Shown here: in pieces, positions 1 through 8,872 of the stretch
Numbering within the stretch: position 1 is the stretch's first letter
Layout: each line of letters opens with the position of its first letter
NCBI GenBank assembly: GCA_048498035.1
Contig: JBEHYT010000009.1
Location: 1-64,000, forward strand
DNA length: 64,000 nucleotides
Source of the DNA: CADEDV01 sp048498035
GTDB taxonomy: Bacteria; Bacteroidota; Bacteroidia; Chitinophagales; Chitinophagaceae
Reading direction: 5' to 3'
The notes under the pieces: generated by a model
Told to the model about the DNA's origin: nothing
What the model saw: the letters and a program-made list of their open reading frames with translations, nothing else
Databases searched by the model: none
Program-made: the position numbers and the translations under genes

Positions 1-33
1 TTTTGTCTGGTAACTCAAACTTATCATTCTTTT

Positions 34-57
34 GGGAGGTTCGCCTCCCATTTTTTT
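34..57 (+). terminator. Rho-independent terminator
   Basis: A perfect 6-bp GC-rich stem (GGGAGG / CCTCCC) closes a TTCG tetraloop and is followed by A and seven T on the plus strand. It would end a plus-strand gene that lies left of the window. Confidence 0.8.
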
Positions 58-94
58 ACCCTTCAATTTATTTTCCCCGGACAACAGTGATTTT

Positions 95-162
95 CACATT
101 AGCACATTAGCCGTTTGTCTTCCATTATCGAATCATCGAATCGCCGAATTAATGAATTAATT
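95..162 (-). repeat. Diverged inverted copy of the 45-kb dispersed repeat
   Basis: Read on the minus strand, this stretch contains 'aattcggcgattcg', 'aatggaag', 'caaa' and 'ctaatgtg' in the same order as the two copies at 44751-44810 and 45155-45213. It abuts the stop codon of the cytochrome gene. The match is imperfect but collinear over about 60 bases, so I call it a third, diverged member of a dispersed intergenic repeat family. Confidence 0.6.
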
Positions 163-747
163 AGCCGGCATACGCGGCTGCGGCACCACATTCTTAACCG
201 GCTTTGTTGTTTTGAGGTAGGCAAATACCGCTTTCAGATCATCATCACTCAAATTCCGGTAGCCCTGCCACGGCATAGGTGGAAGCAAAGGACGATTTCC
301 TTCCAGACCCTTGGAAAGACCTTTCCGGATGCAACGCAGGAACTGATCTTCCGTCCAGGTTCCAATCCCGGTAGAATCAGACGTAATGTTGGCTGCATAT
401 GATTGACCCCACGGCCCCACAGCTGTAGTTAATCCCATTCCGAATAACACCCACCCATTTTTCATCACGGTGGTATCTGCAGGCCCGGTAGGTTGAGTGG
501 CCGGGTGGCCGCTAAAGCGATGTTCAAGATCAAGTTCCGGACCCTGAGGTCCCATTTTTTTGGGTGTATGACAGTCGTCACACCCAATGGCACCCACCAG
601 GTATTCGCCACGCTTTACAAGACTATCATGGCTAACCGTTGTGGTACCAGCTGTTTGACCCTGCTCACCATTCCCGGTGCAGGCAGCAAATAATACCACC
701 GACAGGCCCGCTGCTGCAAGCGCCAGGGTGATTACATTTTTACGCAT
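157..747 (-). CDS. c-type cytochrome lipoprotein
   Basis: This 196-residue protein is a probable single-haem electron carrier held in the periplasm. It opens with a lipoprotein signal ending in LFAAC. The haem-binding CxxCH motif (GCDDCH) lies about 40 residues after the lipidated Cys, and a Met-rich stretch near the C-terminus (LLPPMPW) could supply the axial Met ligand. The first in-frame ATG would add 14 residues before the signal peptide; I chose the internal ATG at 745-747 because the signal sequence starts there. The family is the cytochrome c class I / DHC-like diheme-fragment type often found next to oxidoreductases. No redox partner is adjacent, so its pathway is unknown. Confidence 0.85.
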   Translation of the reverse strand: MRKNVITLALAAAGLSVVLFAACTGNGEQGQTAGTTTVSHDSLVKRGEYLVGAIGCDDCHTPKKMGPQGPELDLEHRFSGHPATQPTGPADTTVMKNGWVLFGMGLTTAVGPWGQSYAANITSDSTGIGTWTEDQFLRCIRKGLSKGLEGNRPLLPPMPWQGYRNLSDDDLKAVFAYLKTTKPVKNVVPQPRMPAN

Positions 748-851
748 ATAAGTGGTTTTGATTTTTATGTACCGCAAATTATTACCCAACGCTGCTGCCG
801 CGAAAAGCTATCCGCTCAACTGTCACAAACACTGCATGAATTGCCGGAAAT

Positions 852-1460
852 TCAACGGTCGGAATGCTGGGGATCGTTGGAAAGATGAAAACGGGATATC
901 CAGGTGGGATCAACGGTCTCGGGACGCTGCGGGTCCACCAGGGGGTGCTTCTGAAGATCAACGAGGAAAAGATACGCGTTTTCGCATTCTCCCTGCATTT
1001 GATAACGCTGCCAGAAATAGGTAGTGGAGAATCGATTGGTCAACTCACCGGCAGGAATATCCCGCAAACTGGTGTTGCCATCCCGTGTAACCCGGTACAC
1101 CCCTGCGGTTGCCCGGGTTTGCAAAATGGCCTGTTTACCGTTTGCGCCAACCAATGCCTCACCCTCCACTTCCGTTACACTAACCGTTTCCCCGGAATAA
1201 CCGCTCATCTGCAGGGAAATGGTCAGGCTAAACCGGTTGTTGGGTAAAAACCGGAATGCCGCCTGTAGCCTGCCGCCGCTGGCATATCCATCCCGCCAGC
1301 CGCCCGGGCCGCAGTTCGTTGCACGAAGCGGCACCTCACTCGTAGCCAGCCAGCACTTGCCGTTTGCTAACAGCAATGCTGCCGGCACCGAATCCGCCAC
1401 CTGGCTGTTGCCTCGCTTCCAGGGTAGCAGGATTGTTGCCAGCAGCATTATCCATTTCAT
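852..1460 (-). CDS. Hypothetical exported protein
   Basis: This 202-residue protein begins with a short signal peptide (hydrophobic MLLATILLPW, cleavage probably after the NSQ-like site near residue 20). The rest is polar and looks like a beta-rich periplasmic or surface domain containing several Cys (residues near 36, 50 and 150). I do not recognise a family. It sits 41 bp downstream of the OmpA-family gene on the same strand and may be co-transcribed with it. No catalytic motif is visible. Confidence 0.6.
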   Translation of the reverse strand: MKWIMLLATILLPWKRGNSQVADSVPAALLLANGKCWLATSEVPLRATNCGPGGWRDGYASGGRLQAAFRFLPNNRFSLTISLQMSGYSGETVSVTEVEGEALVGANGKQAILQTRATAGVYRVTRDGNTSLRDIPAGELTNRFSTTYFWQRYQMQGECENAYLFLVDLQKHPLVDPQRPETVDPTWISRFHLSNDPQHSDR

Positions 1461-1500
1461 CTGATAAGGTTCTTTTTAATGCCCTTTAAAAAGCATTGAC

Positions 1501-2778
1501 TTACAACTTTACAAACTCCACACGCCTGTTCAGGGCCTTGCCTTCTTTTGTCTTATTGTCCGCTATCGGTTCCGTTTCACCTTTTCCTTCGGTTTCAATC
1601 CGGGAAGCCTCTACACCAAATTCATCCACCAGCATAGCCTGTACCGATGCTGCACGTTTCTTTGATAACTCCATGTTGGCCTTATCATCTCCATCACTGC
1701 TGGTATGGCCAATTACCTTAATCCGTAAACCTGCATTATCCTTCAACAAACCTGCAATCTCCTTTACCACGGCATACGACTCCGGTTTGATCACCGCACT
1801 TTGAAAATCGAAAAGAATACCGGTCGTAGAAAAATGTCCCTCTTCCAGTAATTTATGTCGCGTATCCGGTTTGCCCGTGGCCACCTTGATATTACTGACG
1901 TAAACACCGTACTGTTCTTCTGCATAGTTGGTACTTCCCACTTCAAAAAAAAGTTGGTTCATTATTGCTGCTGCAGGAATTGCTTTGGGAACATCAAACG
2001 CCTTTTCTTCATTGATCCACATCCTGAATCGCTCTTTTTGCACCTGTATCGCGATATGAACGGGAGTGCCATATAATTTTTCTATAGCTTCAAAAGCTTT
2101 ATTATCCCCTTTAAAATAATTATGTCCTTCTTTAAATGCATCCACGCGAACCTTTGAACTCTTAAATTCGCCCGGTATCAGCTCGGCAATCACCGCAGCA
2201 TATTTATCCTGCTGCTTCAGGAAATCATTGGAGGTACCTGACTCTTCACCGCTGTTAAACAGGCCCGCTTTGAACACAGGATACATCCAACCATTATTTT
2301 TTAGTTGAAGAATGACATCAAATTCCATTGTAAAATTTTCACCAAAAGAATTGCTGTTGGCGCTCAGGTATGTAAACCCTTTGTGCAACCGCAACCAGTT
2401 GCCAGGGTATTTATCAAGCGTAACTACTTCGCCGGTGCCGCTCGTATTCCAAAGCGTTGGCAATTCGGCGAGTGCCTCCCCTTCAAAATTGTCATAGTAT
2501 AACACGGAATCGCCGGGAATAAAATCGTATTTAGAAAAACTTTTTAGCGAAGGCGCAGCAACCTCCTCTTCTGGCTGCGAGGTTGCAGCGGGTGAGGATG
2601 AACCAGCAGGTTTACTTTTTCCTTCCACCTTATCCAGGCCTTTATCGATGGATTGATCCACGCGCGTATCAGCACGTTGCTCGGCTTTATCTTTTACTTT
2701 ATTAAGCAGCTTTTTAAACTGGGCCGATGACACCAGCGGCAATGCCGCCAGCAGCAGCAGGGTTATTTTTGTTTTCAT
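1501..2778 (-). CDS. OmpA family outer-membrane/peptidoglycan-binding protein
   Basis: This 425-residue protein has a signal peptide (MKTKITLLLLAALPLVSSAQ), then a charged Lys/Asp-rich segment and a Ser/Pro/Ala linker to about residue 75. A central beta-rich domain (about 85-310) resembles a concanavalin-like sandwich. The C-terminal OmpA domain (about 315-425) carries the expected elements: LFDFQSAVIKP, IKVIGHTSSDGDD, the SKKRAASV helix and a final NRRVEFVKL. OmpA domains bind peptidoglycan, so the protein probably tethers the outer membrane to the wall. Proteins with this OmpA plus sandwich layout are common in Bacteroidota. The specific role of the middle domain is unknown. Confidence 0.85.
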   Translation of the reverse strand: MKTKITLLLLAALPLVSSAQFKKLLNKVKDKAEQRADTRVDQSIDKGLDKVEGKSKPAGSSSPAATSQPEEEVAAPSLKSFSKYDFIPGDSVLYYDNFEGEALAELPTLWNTSGTGEVVTLDKYPGNWLRLHKGFTYLSANSNSFGENFTMEFDVILQLKNNGWMYPVFKAGLFNSGEESGTSNDFLKQQDKYAAVIAELIPGEFKSSKVRVDAFKEGHNYFKGDNKAFEAIEKLYGTPVHIAIQVQKERFRMWINEEKAFDVPKAIPAAAIMNQLFFEVGSTNYAEEQYGVYVSNIKVATGKPDTRHKLLEEGHFSTTGILFDFQSAVIKPESYAVVKEIAGLLKDNAGLRIKVIGHTSSDGDDKANMELSKKRAASVQAMLVDEFGVEASRIETEGKGETEPIADNKTKEGKALNRRVEFVKL

Positions 2779-2880
2779 GCACTTGGTTTAGGGCATCAAA
2801 ACTACCTGCACGCACCTGTGCACAAAATACCGGCATGACTGAATTGAAGAAAGCAGGGCATGAACTGGCGAAGCCGGGTA

Positions 2881-3858
2881 CTACACGGCAACACGGTGCG
2901 CATATTTGGCGCGATACTGCACCGGCGAAAGACCGGTTATTTTTTTAAAGGCGATACGAAATGCCTTCGGATCTGTATAGCCAACATTATACATCACTTC
3001 ATTTACATTTTCCCGTGAGCGCTCCAGGCTGGCTTTGGCTGCCTCAATCTTTACACGCTGGATATATTCCACCACGGTATTCGCCGTTGCCTTTTTAAAT
3101 CTACGTTCAAAATTACGCCGGCCTACGGCCAACATAGACGCCAGTTGATCCACGGTTATCTTTTCACCCACATTCTTTTCAATAAACTCCTGCGCCTTTT
3201 TTATCACGTCATCTTCATGCTCCTTTTGCCCATTGAAAATGATAAACGGACTTTGACTGTGACGGTCTATTTCGATCTGGAAGGCTTTGGAACAGAAAAC
3301 GGCAACATCCCGGCCCGCATATTTTTCAATCAGGTACAGGATCAGGTTGAGATAGGAAAATGCACCACCACTGGTATAAATGCCTTTATCATCTGTAATG
3401 ATCTTGTCTTCTACGAGGTCAACAGCAGGAAACATTCTCCGGAAATCATTAGCCGCCATCCAGTGCGTTGCACATTTTCTGCCATCCACCAAACCGGTAG
3501 ATGCCAGTAAAAATGCGCCTACACAAAGACTGGCCACTTCTGCACCCATCTGATGCTGGCGGATGATCCAGGGAATGAATGGTTCATTATCCCGAAGATT
3601 CTTTACCATATCACCCATCATTGCCGGAATGATCACGAGATCCGTTTTTTTCACATCGTTCATCAACACATCCGCACTGGCAGTATACATTCCATCATAA
3701 ATGGGGATCGACGGCGTTAATCCAACAAGCTGCACATTAAACAGCGCATCGCGACCGATACTCACCAGGAACTGGTTTACTTCAGTTAACACCTGGCGCG
3801 GACCTTCAACGCTTCCAAGAATAGCACCGTGCGGAACGAGAATTGAAACATGTTTCAT
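2881..3858 (-). CDS. GlxA-family AraC-type transcriptional regulator
   Basis: This 325-residue regulator has an N-terminal DJ-1/PfpI-like domain (about 1-190, with the nucleophile-elbow region SLCVGAFLLASTGL) and a C-terminal AraC/XylS double helix-turn-helix (about 225-322, containing the signatures ASMLAVGRRNFERRF and VGYTDPKAFRIAFKKITGLSP). In this family the first domain senses a small ligand or mediates oligomers and the second binds DNA. The gene is divergent from the DinB-fusion gene starting at 3983, a likely target. A close paralogue lies at 54120-55100 and also faces a small stress-type gene. The effector is unknown. Confidence 0.9.
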   Translation of the reverse strand: MKHVSILVPHGAILGSVEGPRQVLTEVNQFLVSIGRDALFNVQLVGLTPSIPIYDGMYTASADVLMNDVKKTDLVIIPAMMGDMVKNLRDNEPFIPWIIRQHQMGAEVASLCVGAFLLASTGLVDGRKCATHWMAANDFRRMFPAVDLVEDKIITDDKGIYTSGGAFSYLNLILYLIEKYAGRDVAVFCSKAFQIEIDRHSQSPFIIFNGQKEHEDDVIKKAQEFIEKNVGEKITVDQLASMLAVGRRNFERRFKKATANTVVEYIQRVKIEAAKASLERSRENVNEVMYNVGYTDPKAFRIAFKKITGLSPVQYRAKYAHRVAV

Positions 3859-3887
3859 ACAGCAAATTTTTCGGGCTTACAGATAGT

Positions 3888-3918
3888 CAAAAGTAAGACA
3901 ATCAACTGTCGCAATCAA
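3888..3918 (-). promoter_or_regulatory. Bacteroidota-type promoter of the GlxA regulator
   Basis: On the minus strand a TTG (3916-3918) is followed after 20 bases by TACTTTTG (3888-3895), which fits the Bacteroidota sigma-A consensus TTG-N19-20-TAnnTTTG. Transcription would start about 25-30 bases before the ATG at 3858. The promoter of the paralogue at 55120-55150 has the same spacing. Confidence 0.65.
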
Positions 3919-3982
3919 CCCCTTCTATTGACGTCATTGCACCCTTCATTCGCCGGAAAATGCGGGTAGGTTTGCAACAAGC

Positions 3983-4912
3983 ATGATCACGTTTCATCTT
4001 ATCAATGATATCAAGGTCGTTTGCCTGCGCGTAGCGGAATTTCCCCGCCTCGTTCCGGAAACATTTCGGCGGCTGGCGGATGTATTACCCATCGCCGGCG
4101 ACCGTGATTTTTATGGCATCGCCTATACCAATGAATCCGGCCAACTGGTGTATAAAGCTTCCGCGGGAGAAATTATTGTAGACGAGGGTGAACGCCTGGG
4201 ACTGGAAACATTCGTGATCCGCAAAGGCTATTATGAAGCAGAACGCATCCGCAACTGGAAAAAACGCCCGTTTGCAATTGGCCGGGCTTTTCTCCGGCTG
4301 GAAAAAAAAGCGATGCTGGACAATAGCCATCCTTTTATCGAATGGTACAGGTCAGAAAACGAAATGCTTTGTATGGTACGAATTAAAAATAAATTGTTTG
4401 ATATGAAACAAAAATGGAAAGAGGAACTTGCCGGAATTACACAACGATTTATCAACGGTATCCTGCAATTTTCGCAGGAGGAGTTTAATGCAGCGCCCCG
4501 CACCGGCAACTGGACGGCCGCACAGGTGACACAACATATCTATCTATCCGATCTTCTATTGCTTGATTGCCTTGAACAGGCCAATGAACAAACCTTCCGC
4601 GACCCCGAAGAACAGGTAGAAAAAATCAAAAGTACATTTCTTGATTTCACGATCAGCTTTCAAACCGCAGACGTCATTGCGCCGGAGCCGGGAACCTATG
4701 CACCGGAAACAATGGCAGCCCTGCTTCGCAACACGCGTACACAAATGCAACGGATCATCGACACCTCAGACCTCAGCGCTACCGGGAATACACCGGGGCT
4801 TGGCGCAATAACAAGGATGGAGATGATTGCGTTTGTGGTTTACCACACCCACAGGCATCTCCATCAACTTCAAAAATTTACAGGAGAGAATATAGCAGAG
4901 GGAGCACTTTGA
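3983..4912 (+). CDS. Effector-binding domain fused to DinB-like domain
   Basis: This 309-residue protein appears to be a fusion. Residues 1-135 resemble the GyrI-like/AraC effector-binding fold (alternating strands, EFPRLVPETFRRLADVLP, FYGIAYTNE). Residues 145-305 form a four-helix DinB/DUF1572-type bundle with candidate metal-binding histidines in VTQHIYLSD and in the last helix VVYHTHRHLHQL. DinB-fold enzymes in bacteria include thiol transferases and DNA-damage-linked proteins of unknown function. The gene is divergent from a GlxA regulator, so it may be induced by the ligand that regulator senses. The two halves could also have been one unusual DinB protein with an N-terminal extension; the exact chemistry is unknown. 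Confidence 0.65.
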   Translation: MITFHLINDIKVVCLRVAEFPRLVPETFRRLADVLPIAGDRDFYGIAYTNESGQLVYKASAGEIIVDEGERLGLETFVIRKGYYEAERIRNWKKRPFAIGRAFLRLEKKAMLDNSHPFIEWYRSENEMLCMVRIKNKLFDMKQKWKEELAGITQRFINGILQFSQEEFNAAPRTGNWTAAQVTQHIYLSDLLLLDCLEQANEQTFRDPEEQVEKIKSTFLDFTISFQTADVIAPEPGTYAPETMAALLRNTRTQMQRIIDTSDLSATGNTPGLGAITRMEMIAFVVYHTHRHLHQLQKFTGENIAEGAL

Positions 4913-4918
4913 GATCCC

Positions 4919-5248
4919 CTAGTTGTCATATTGTATAGACGTACAGCGATACGGATCAATCGAAAAATAATTGTCTACTGCCGCGGGGTAATCAGACAAC
5001 TCCAATTCCAGGAATGAATCGGTTTTCCGTACACTCCAAAGCGGCAGGTTCTTATTGTCGGCCGTTTTTTCAAATATTTCCGGAAGCAATTCCTGCACTA
5101 AGCCATTCCAGCAGGCTTCTTCCAGTTTGTCGTTGCCGGCCGACTGGTCGTTATCCTTACCGGTTTCTTCTTTTTTTACCCACTCCCTGGACAAATATCC
5201 ATTTCCTGTAACCAGTAAAATTTCCTGTTGTGTAAATTTTTCTTCCAT
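4919..5248 (-). CDS. Hypothetical acidic protein
   Basis: This 109-residue soluble, acidic protein has no signal peptide or membrane segment. It includes a polar Gln/Asp-rich stretch in the middle (residues 35-45) and aromatic residues toward the C-terminus. I do not recognise a family. It ends 6 bases after the DinB-fusion gene on the opposite strand. A 147-bp gap separates its start from the next gene. Confidence 0.55.
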   Translation of the reverse strand: MEEKFTQQEILLVTGNGYLSREWVKKEETGKDNDQSAGNDKLEEACWNGLVQELLPEIFEKTADNKNLPLWSVRKTDSFLELELSDYPAAVDNYFSIDPYRCTSIQYDN

Positions 5249-5395
5249 ACTACTGAGCTTTAAACTGCCCTATATATTGGATTAAAATAGGAGACAAAAG
5301 AAACATCGTGAACGGCAAAATCTTTGTTAAAGAGGCTTTAATTGATAATCAATTTATTATGCGGGTCTAGGAATGCATAAAGCATTGATAATATA

Positions 5396-6061
5396 TCACT
5401 TTTCAAACACCAGCACTTCAGGACTGGCGCCCAGTTCTTCCAATGTAGAATTGATAGATGCAATCATCGGGTCTGGCCCACAAACATAAAAATGCCTGGA
5501 GGGATCAATTCGCTTTTCAAGAAACGCTTTATCAATTCTTCCCGCCACATACCCGGGTTTGGATTCCTGGCTGAGCAGGAAAACAGCTTTCTCTCCCAGC
5601 ATCCGCGTCAATTCTTTTTCACAAATAATATCTGCCGCAGTTTTGTTGGAAAAGAAAAGTGTATTCTCTTCCAATCGACCGTCTTTTTCTAACTGACGGA
5701 GAATAGCCAGGAAGGGTGTTATGCCGGCGCCGCCGGCGATAAAATAACCAGGACCCTGGTAACTGATCGCACCCCACACATCACGAATCAGCAATTCATC
5801 ACCCGCAGCCAACTGGTGTAATTGATTGGTTACACCATCATGATCTGCATAGCGTTTAATCGTAAACTCCAGGAAAGGATCTTCATTCAGGCTGGTAAAT
5901 GTAAACGGGCGCCGTTCATCTTCCCAGCCGGGTTTGTTAATCGAAACTTCTGTAGCCTGGCCGGGTACAAAATCATAACCTTCCGGCTTTTCCAGCCGAA
6001 AACGTTTTACGTTGTGCGTAACCGGATCAATGCTGAGAATGCGTGTTCGGAATGGCTCCAT
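5396..6061 (-). CDS. FAD-binding ferredoxin/flavodoxin-NADP reductase-like protein
   Basis: This 221-residue flavoenzyme contains both halves of the ferredoxin-NADP reductase fold. The FAD-binding barrel (1-100) has the RPFTFTSLNED flavin-contact motif. The NAD(P)-binding half (105-221) begins with GPGYFIAGGAGITPFLAIL, followed by LFFSNKTAADIICEKEL and the late CGPDPMI motif that contacts nicotinamide. It lacks a fused 2Fe-2S domain, so it must pass electrons to a separate partner, or work as a stand-alone flavin reductase. The length is normal for the short bacterial form. No ferredoxin gene is adjacent. Confidence 0.88.
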   Translation of the reverse strand: MEPFRTRILSIDPVTHNVKRFRLEKPEGYDFVPGQATEVSINKPGWEDERRPFTFTSLNEDPFLEFTIKRYADHDGVTNQLHQLAAGDELLIRDVWGAISYQGPGYFIAGGAGITPFLAILRQLEKDGRLEENTLFFSNKTAADIICEKELTRMLGEKAVFLLSQESKPGYVAGRIDKAFLEKRIDPSRHFYVCGPDPMIASINSTLEELGASPEVLVFEK

Positions 6062-6105
6062 AGCTTTTGCTTTATCTTATAAAAACGCCGGGCCGCACAG
6101 ATTGT

Positions 6106-7104
6106 TTACGACACTGCGTGGGCTTTTATAATAAAGAATATATTCAGCAGTACATAAAAAGCAAGAATGGCATTGCCGCAGATCATATCAAAGCGGATGG
6201 CCCGCTGATGTTGTCCGCGCTTTACCAGCTTCAAACTGTAGGCAGTACCGGTGATGACGGCAAAAATGCAAAACAGTGTGAGGCCGTGCAGCGTATCCAC
6301 CAACGTAAAAGAAGTTGATTCCGGTAGTGATGAATCAATGATATATTTATTACCGATCACCGCAAACAGCGCCCCTACACTGAGTGAAAACCGGGAGTCG
6401 ATCCCGTCTGCATGTATAAAAAAACAAACGTAGGCGATCAGGAAGGCGATGTACATACCAAGAAACATTTTCCAAAATAACCCGGAGGCATTACGGTCAA
6501 TCACCAGCCGGACTTTAAACGCACTGTATTCCGTATGTGGCTTTTTGAAGCTCTCATCACCAAAAGCGGTTTCATATTGTTTAATGCCGGTATTAATAAT
6601 ACAGCTGTCAATTTTCCATCCGCTTAATGCAAAACGCGGGTCGAAATTTTGTCCAACGGTATCCGGCACAAACACGAGGTAGCGGGAGTCAAATTGTGAA
6701 TTTTCAATGGAAAGGCGCAGCCGCTGCCGGTCGAACGGGAAATTGTTGATACGCCAGGAATCTTTCATCACACATTGCAGTTTCATCTGCATATATACCT
6801 GTCCGTCTGTAGTATCAGCAGCCACAAAAGATTTATTGACGCTCTTGGCCTGCGGCACTTCCAGGTTATTGAAGAAATCAAATTCTGCTTTCGAATATTT
6901 TAACCAAAGCCAGAAACTGACGCTATATTCTTTGTCTTTAAAGTCGATATCATGTACGCTGGTAATGTAGATCCCTACTTTCACCGTATCGGGACGTGCC
7001 GGCGGCTGTGCTTTGGAAGAATGTGCAGCAAATAAAAATAATAATGCCGCAAACGCGGAAATAATGGTGGGGCGGTAACGGGCAACAGCCCTGGCGATCC
7101 TCAT
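6106..7104 (-). CDS. Pentameric ligand-gated ion channel homologue
   Basis: This protein (332 residues from the chosen ATG) resembles the Cys-loop receptor superfamily. A signal peptide (SAFAALLFLFAAHSSKAQ) leads into an extracellular beta-sandwich of about 190 residues. The sandwich contains the conserved loop motif FPFDRQ, the bacterial equivalent of the Cys-loop FPFD element, without the disulphide. Four membrane segments follow: M1 MFLGMYIAFLIAYVCFFIH, M2 with SVGALFAVIGNKY, M3 TLFCIFAVITGTAYSL and M4 AILAFYVLLNIFFIIKAH. The only soluble linker after M3 is short, as in the prokaryotic channels GLIC and ELIC. An upstream in-frame ATG at 7200 would add 32 residues before the signal peptide and was rejected. 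Ligand and ion selectivity cannot be told. Confidence 0.8.
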   Translation of the reverse strand: MRIARAVARYRPTIISAFAALLFLFAAHSSKAQPPARPDTVKVGIYITSVHDIDFKDKEYSVSFWLWLKYSKAEFDFFNNLEVPQAKSVNKSFVAADTTDGQVYMQMKLQCVMKDSWRINNFPFDRQRLRLSIENSQFDSRYLVFVPDTVGQNFDPRFALSGWKIDSCIINTGIKQYETAFGDESFKKPHTEYSAFKVRLVIDRNASGLFWKMFLGMYIAFLIAYVCFFIHADGIDSRFSLSVGALFAVIGNKYIIDSSLPESTSFTLVDTLHGLTLFCIFAVITGTAYSLKLVKRGQHQRAIRFDMICGNAILAFYVLLNIFFIIKAHAVS

Positions 7105-7247
7105 GAAGGGTAATTTGATAGATGAAAGATAATGCAGGAACGATGAATTAAGAAATGCCACCTTAACGGTACAATTGACCATTCCAAAACGGCAATTCAT
7201 CCTTTTGTCGCCAGGAACCCGGGACGTTCAGCGCTATCTTTCCGCTG

Positions 7248-7790
7248 ATGAAAAGGCGTATACTGAAGAATTCCCTATTGAAAGACCAGGTAACCGTACT
7301 TAAAACTGGGGCCGAAACCGATGGAAAATATGTGCTGCTGGAGGTGGAACTGGCGCCAGGCGGTGCCACTCCACTGCATTACCACAGTTCTTTTTCAGAG
7401 GAATATTCACCGGTGGAGGGCATGCTTGGCCTTACCATCGGTAAAAAAAACATGGTCCTGCAACCCGGCACATCGGCCCGGGCATTTATTGGAGAAACAC
7501 ACCGGTTCTTTAACCCAGGCAATGAACCGATCCGGTTTCTTGTAAAACTGTCGCCCGCCAGTGAATCGTTTTTACAAAGCCTGTCCATTGGCTACGGCCT
7601 TGTTAATGACGGTTTGACAAATGCACAGGGCGTACCACGGAAATGGCTGTACCTGGCATTGTTAATGGACTTATCAGATACGAAAGTGACCGGCCTGCTG
7701 TCGCTGCTGGCCCCGGTTATTCGTCGCGCGGCACGCCGCGCTGCAAAAAAAGGAATTACCCGAAAACTGATCGATACCTATTATCAATAG
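7248..7790 (+). CDS. Cupin-domain protein
   Basis: This 180-residue protein has a cupin beta-barrel in residues 10-105. The first cupin motif is visible as GGATPLHYHSSFSEEYSPVEGML (candidate metal ligands His, His, Glu) and the second as IGETHRFFNPGNEP (His). The C-terminal 75 residues are helical and very basic at the end (RRAARRAAKKGITRK), possibly a membrane- or nucleic-acid-facing tail. The family includes metal-dependent dioxygenases, isomerases and non-enzymatic binding proteins, so no reaction is assigned. It is divergent from the ion channel homologue. Confidence 0.75.
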   Translation: MKRRILKNSLLKDQVTVLKTGAETDGKYVLLEVELAPGGATPLHYHSSFSEEYSPVEGMLGLTIGKKNMVLQPGTSARAFIGETHRFFNPGNEPIRFLVKLSPASESFLQSLSIGYGLVNDGLTNAQGVPRKWLYLALLMDLSDTKVTGLLSLLAPVIRRAARRAAKKGITRKLIDTYYQ

Positions 7791-7844
7791 TGCCTCATCA
7801 GGCGGCGCGGCATAGCTTTTGATTTTTCTACAGAAACCATCTGT

Positions 7845-8843
7845 ATGTTATTAAACCGGGTAACCAGGCTGATGCTGGCTGTTTCCCTGGCTGTCAGCCA
7901 GTTAGCCTCTGCGCAAGCCGTTGTAAATGATACTTCGTATTATGAAACATTTCCCGACAAATTAACCACCCGGATCTACCTGGCGCAAAAATTCCTCAAA
8001 CTGAATATTGCTGCAAACAGTTCCTCAAATGAAGACCTGGAGTATAAAGCAAATACGCACCTGAACCTGGGGATGGGCGTCACCTACCGCAAGTTGTCGC
8101 TGAATGTATTTTATGGTTTCAGATTTTTGAACCGTGATGACGAAAAAGGATCTACCAGGGGACTTGATCTGCAGCTTCATTTTTACCCGGCACGCTGGGC
8201 CGTTGATCTTACCGCGGTCTTTCCGCGCGGCTATTATCTGGCGCCAAAAGGATATGCAAGCAATAACCCCGATGAATACTACCTGCGCCCTGATATGAAA
8301 ATTTCATTGATTGGCCTTTCTGCCTACCGCGTTGCGAATAAAGAACAATTTTCCTACCGCGCGGCAGTTACACAGAATGAATGGCAAAAACGATCGGCCG
8401 GATCATTTTTATATGGCGGCACGGCACACCACGGCTTAATCCAGGCCGACAGCGCGCTTGTACCATCGCGGCTAACAGGCAACTTTAAGCAAACCGGTAT
8501 TAAAAAAATCAGCTTCACAGCCGTAGGCGTCGGAGCCGGGTATGCGTATACGCTGGTTATAAAGAAACATTTTTACGCAACAGCTTCAGTAATCGCCAAT
8601 GGCAACCTGGATTTTATTACAGAAGAAGATGGAAGCGGGAAAGGCCATAAAACCTCCTTTGATCCCAACCTTGTTTTCAAAGGCGGCATCGGTTATAACA
8701 GCGACAACTGGAATTTTTCGGTAAACAGCCTTGGCGCCACTATTTGGTCGCACAGCGTGGTGGCAGACAGTTACTATTATATACCCCTGGGCGTTATCCG
8801 GCTGGTTATCAGCAAAAAGATCAACCTGCACCGCCGCAAATAA
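7845..8843 (+). CDS. DUF4421 outer-membrane beta-barrel protein
   Basis: This 332-residue protein has a signal peptide (LAVSLAVSQLASAQA) and then alternating amphipathic strands throughout, ending with a strand-like IRLVISKKINLHRRK. It matches my memory of the DUF4421 family, Bacteroidota proteins of unknown function predicted to sit in the outer membrane. The family shows the early LTTRIYLAQKFLKL and GMGVTYRKLSLNVFYGF segments seen here. It lies just upstream of mscS on the same strand with a 29-bp gap, which suggests co-transcription in an envelope-related unit. Confidence 0.75.
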   Translation: MLLNRVTRLMLAVSLAVSQLASAQAVVNDTSYYETFPDKLTTRIYLAQKFLKLNIAANSSSNEDLEYKANTHLNLGMGVTYRKLSLNVFYGFRFLNRDDEKGSTRGLDLQLHFYPARWAVDLTAVFPRGYYLAPKGYASNNPDEYYLRPDMKISLIGLSAYRVANKEQFSYRAAVTQNEWQKRSAGSFLYGGTAHHGLIQADSALVPSRLTGNFKQTGIKKISFTAVGVGAGYAYTLVIKKHFYATASVIANGNLDFITEEDGSGKGHKTSFDPNLVFKGGIGYNSDNWNFSVNSLGATIWSHSVVADSYYYIPLGVIRLVISKKINLHRRK

Positions 8844-8872
8844 TTCGGCATCATTTTTCTTAGGATTGAAAT

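Noticed and set aside
3967..3974. TAGGTTTG as promoter of the 3983 gene
   Set aside because: It lies only 8 bases before the ATG, leaving no leader, and has no TTG at the right distance.
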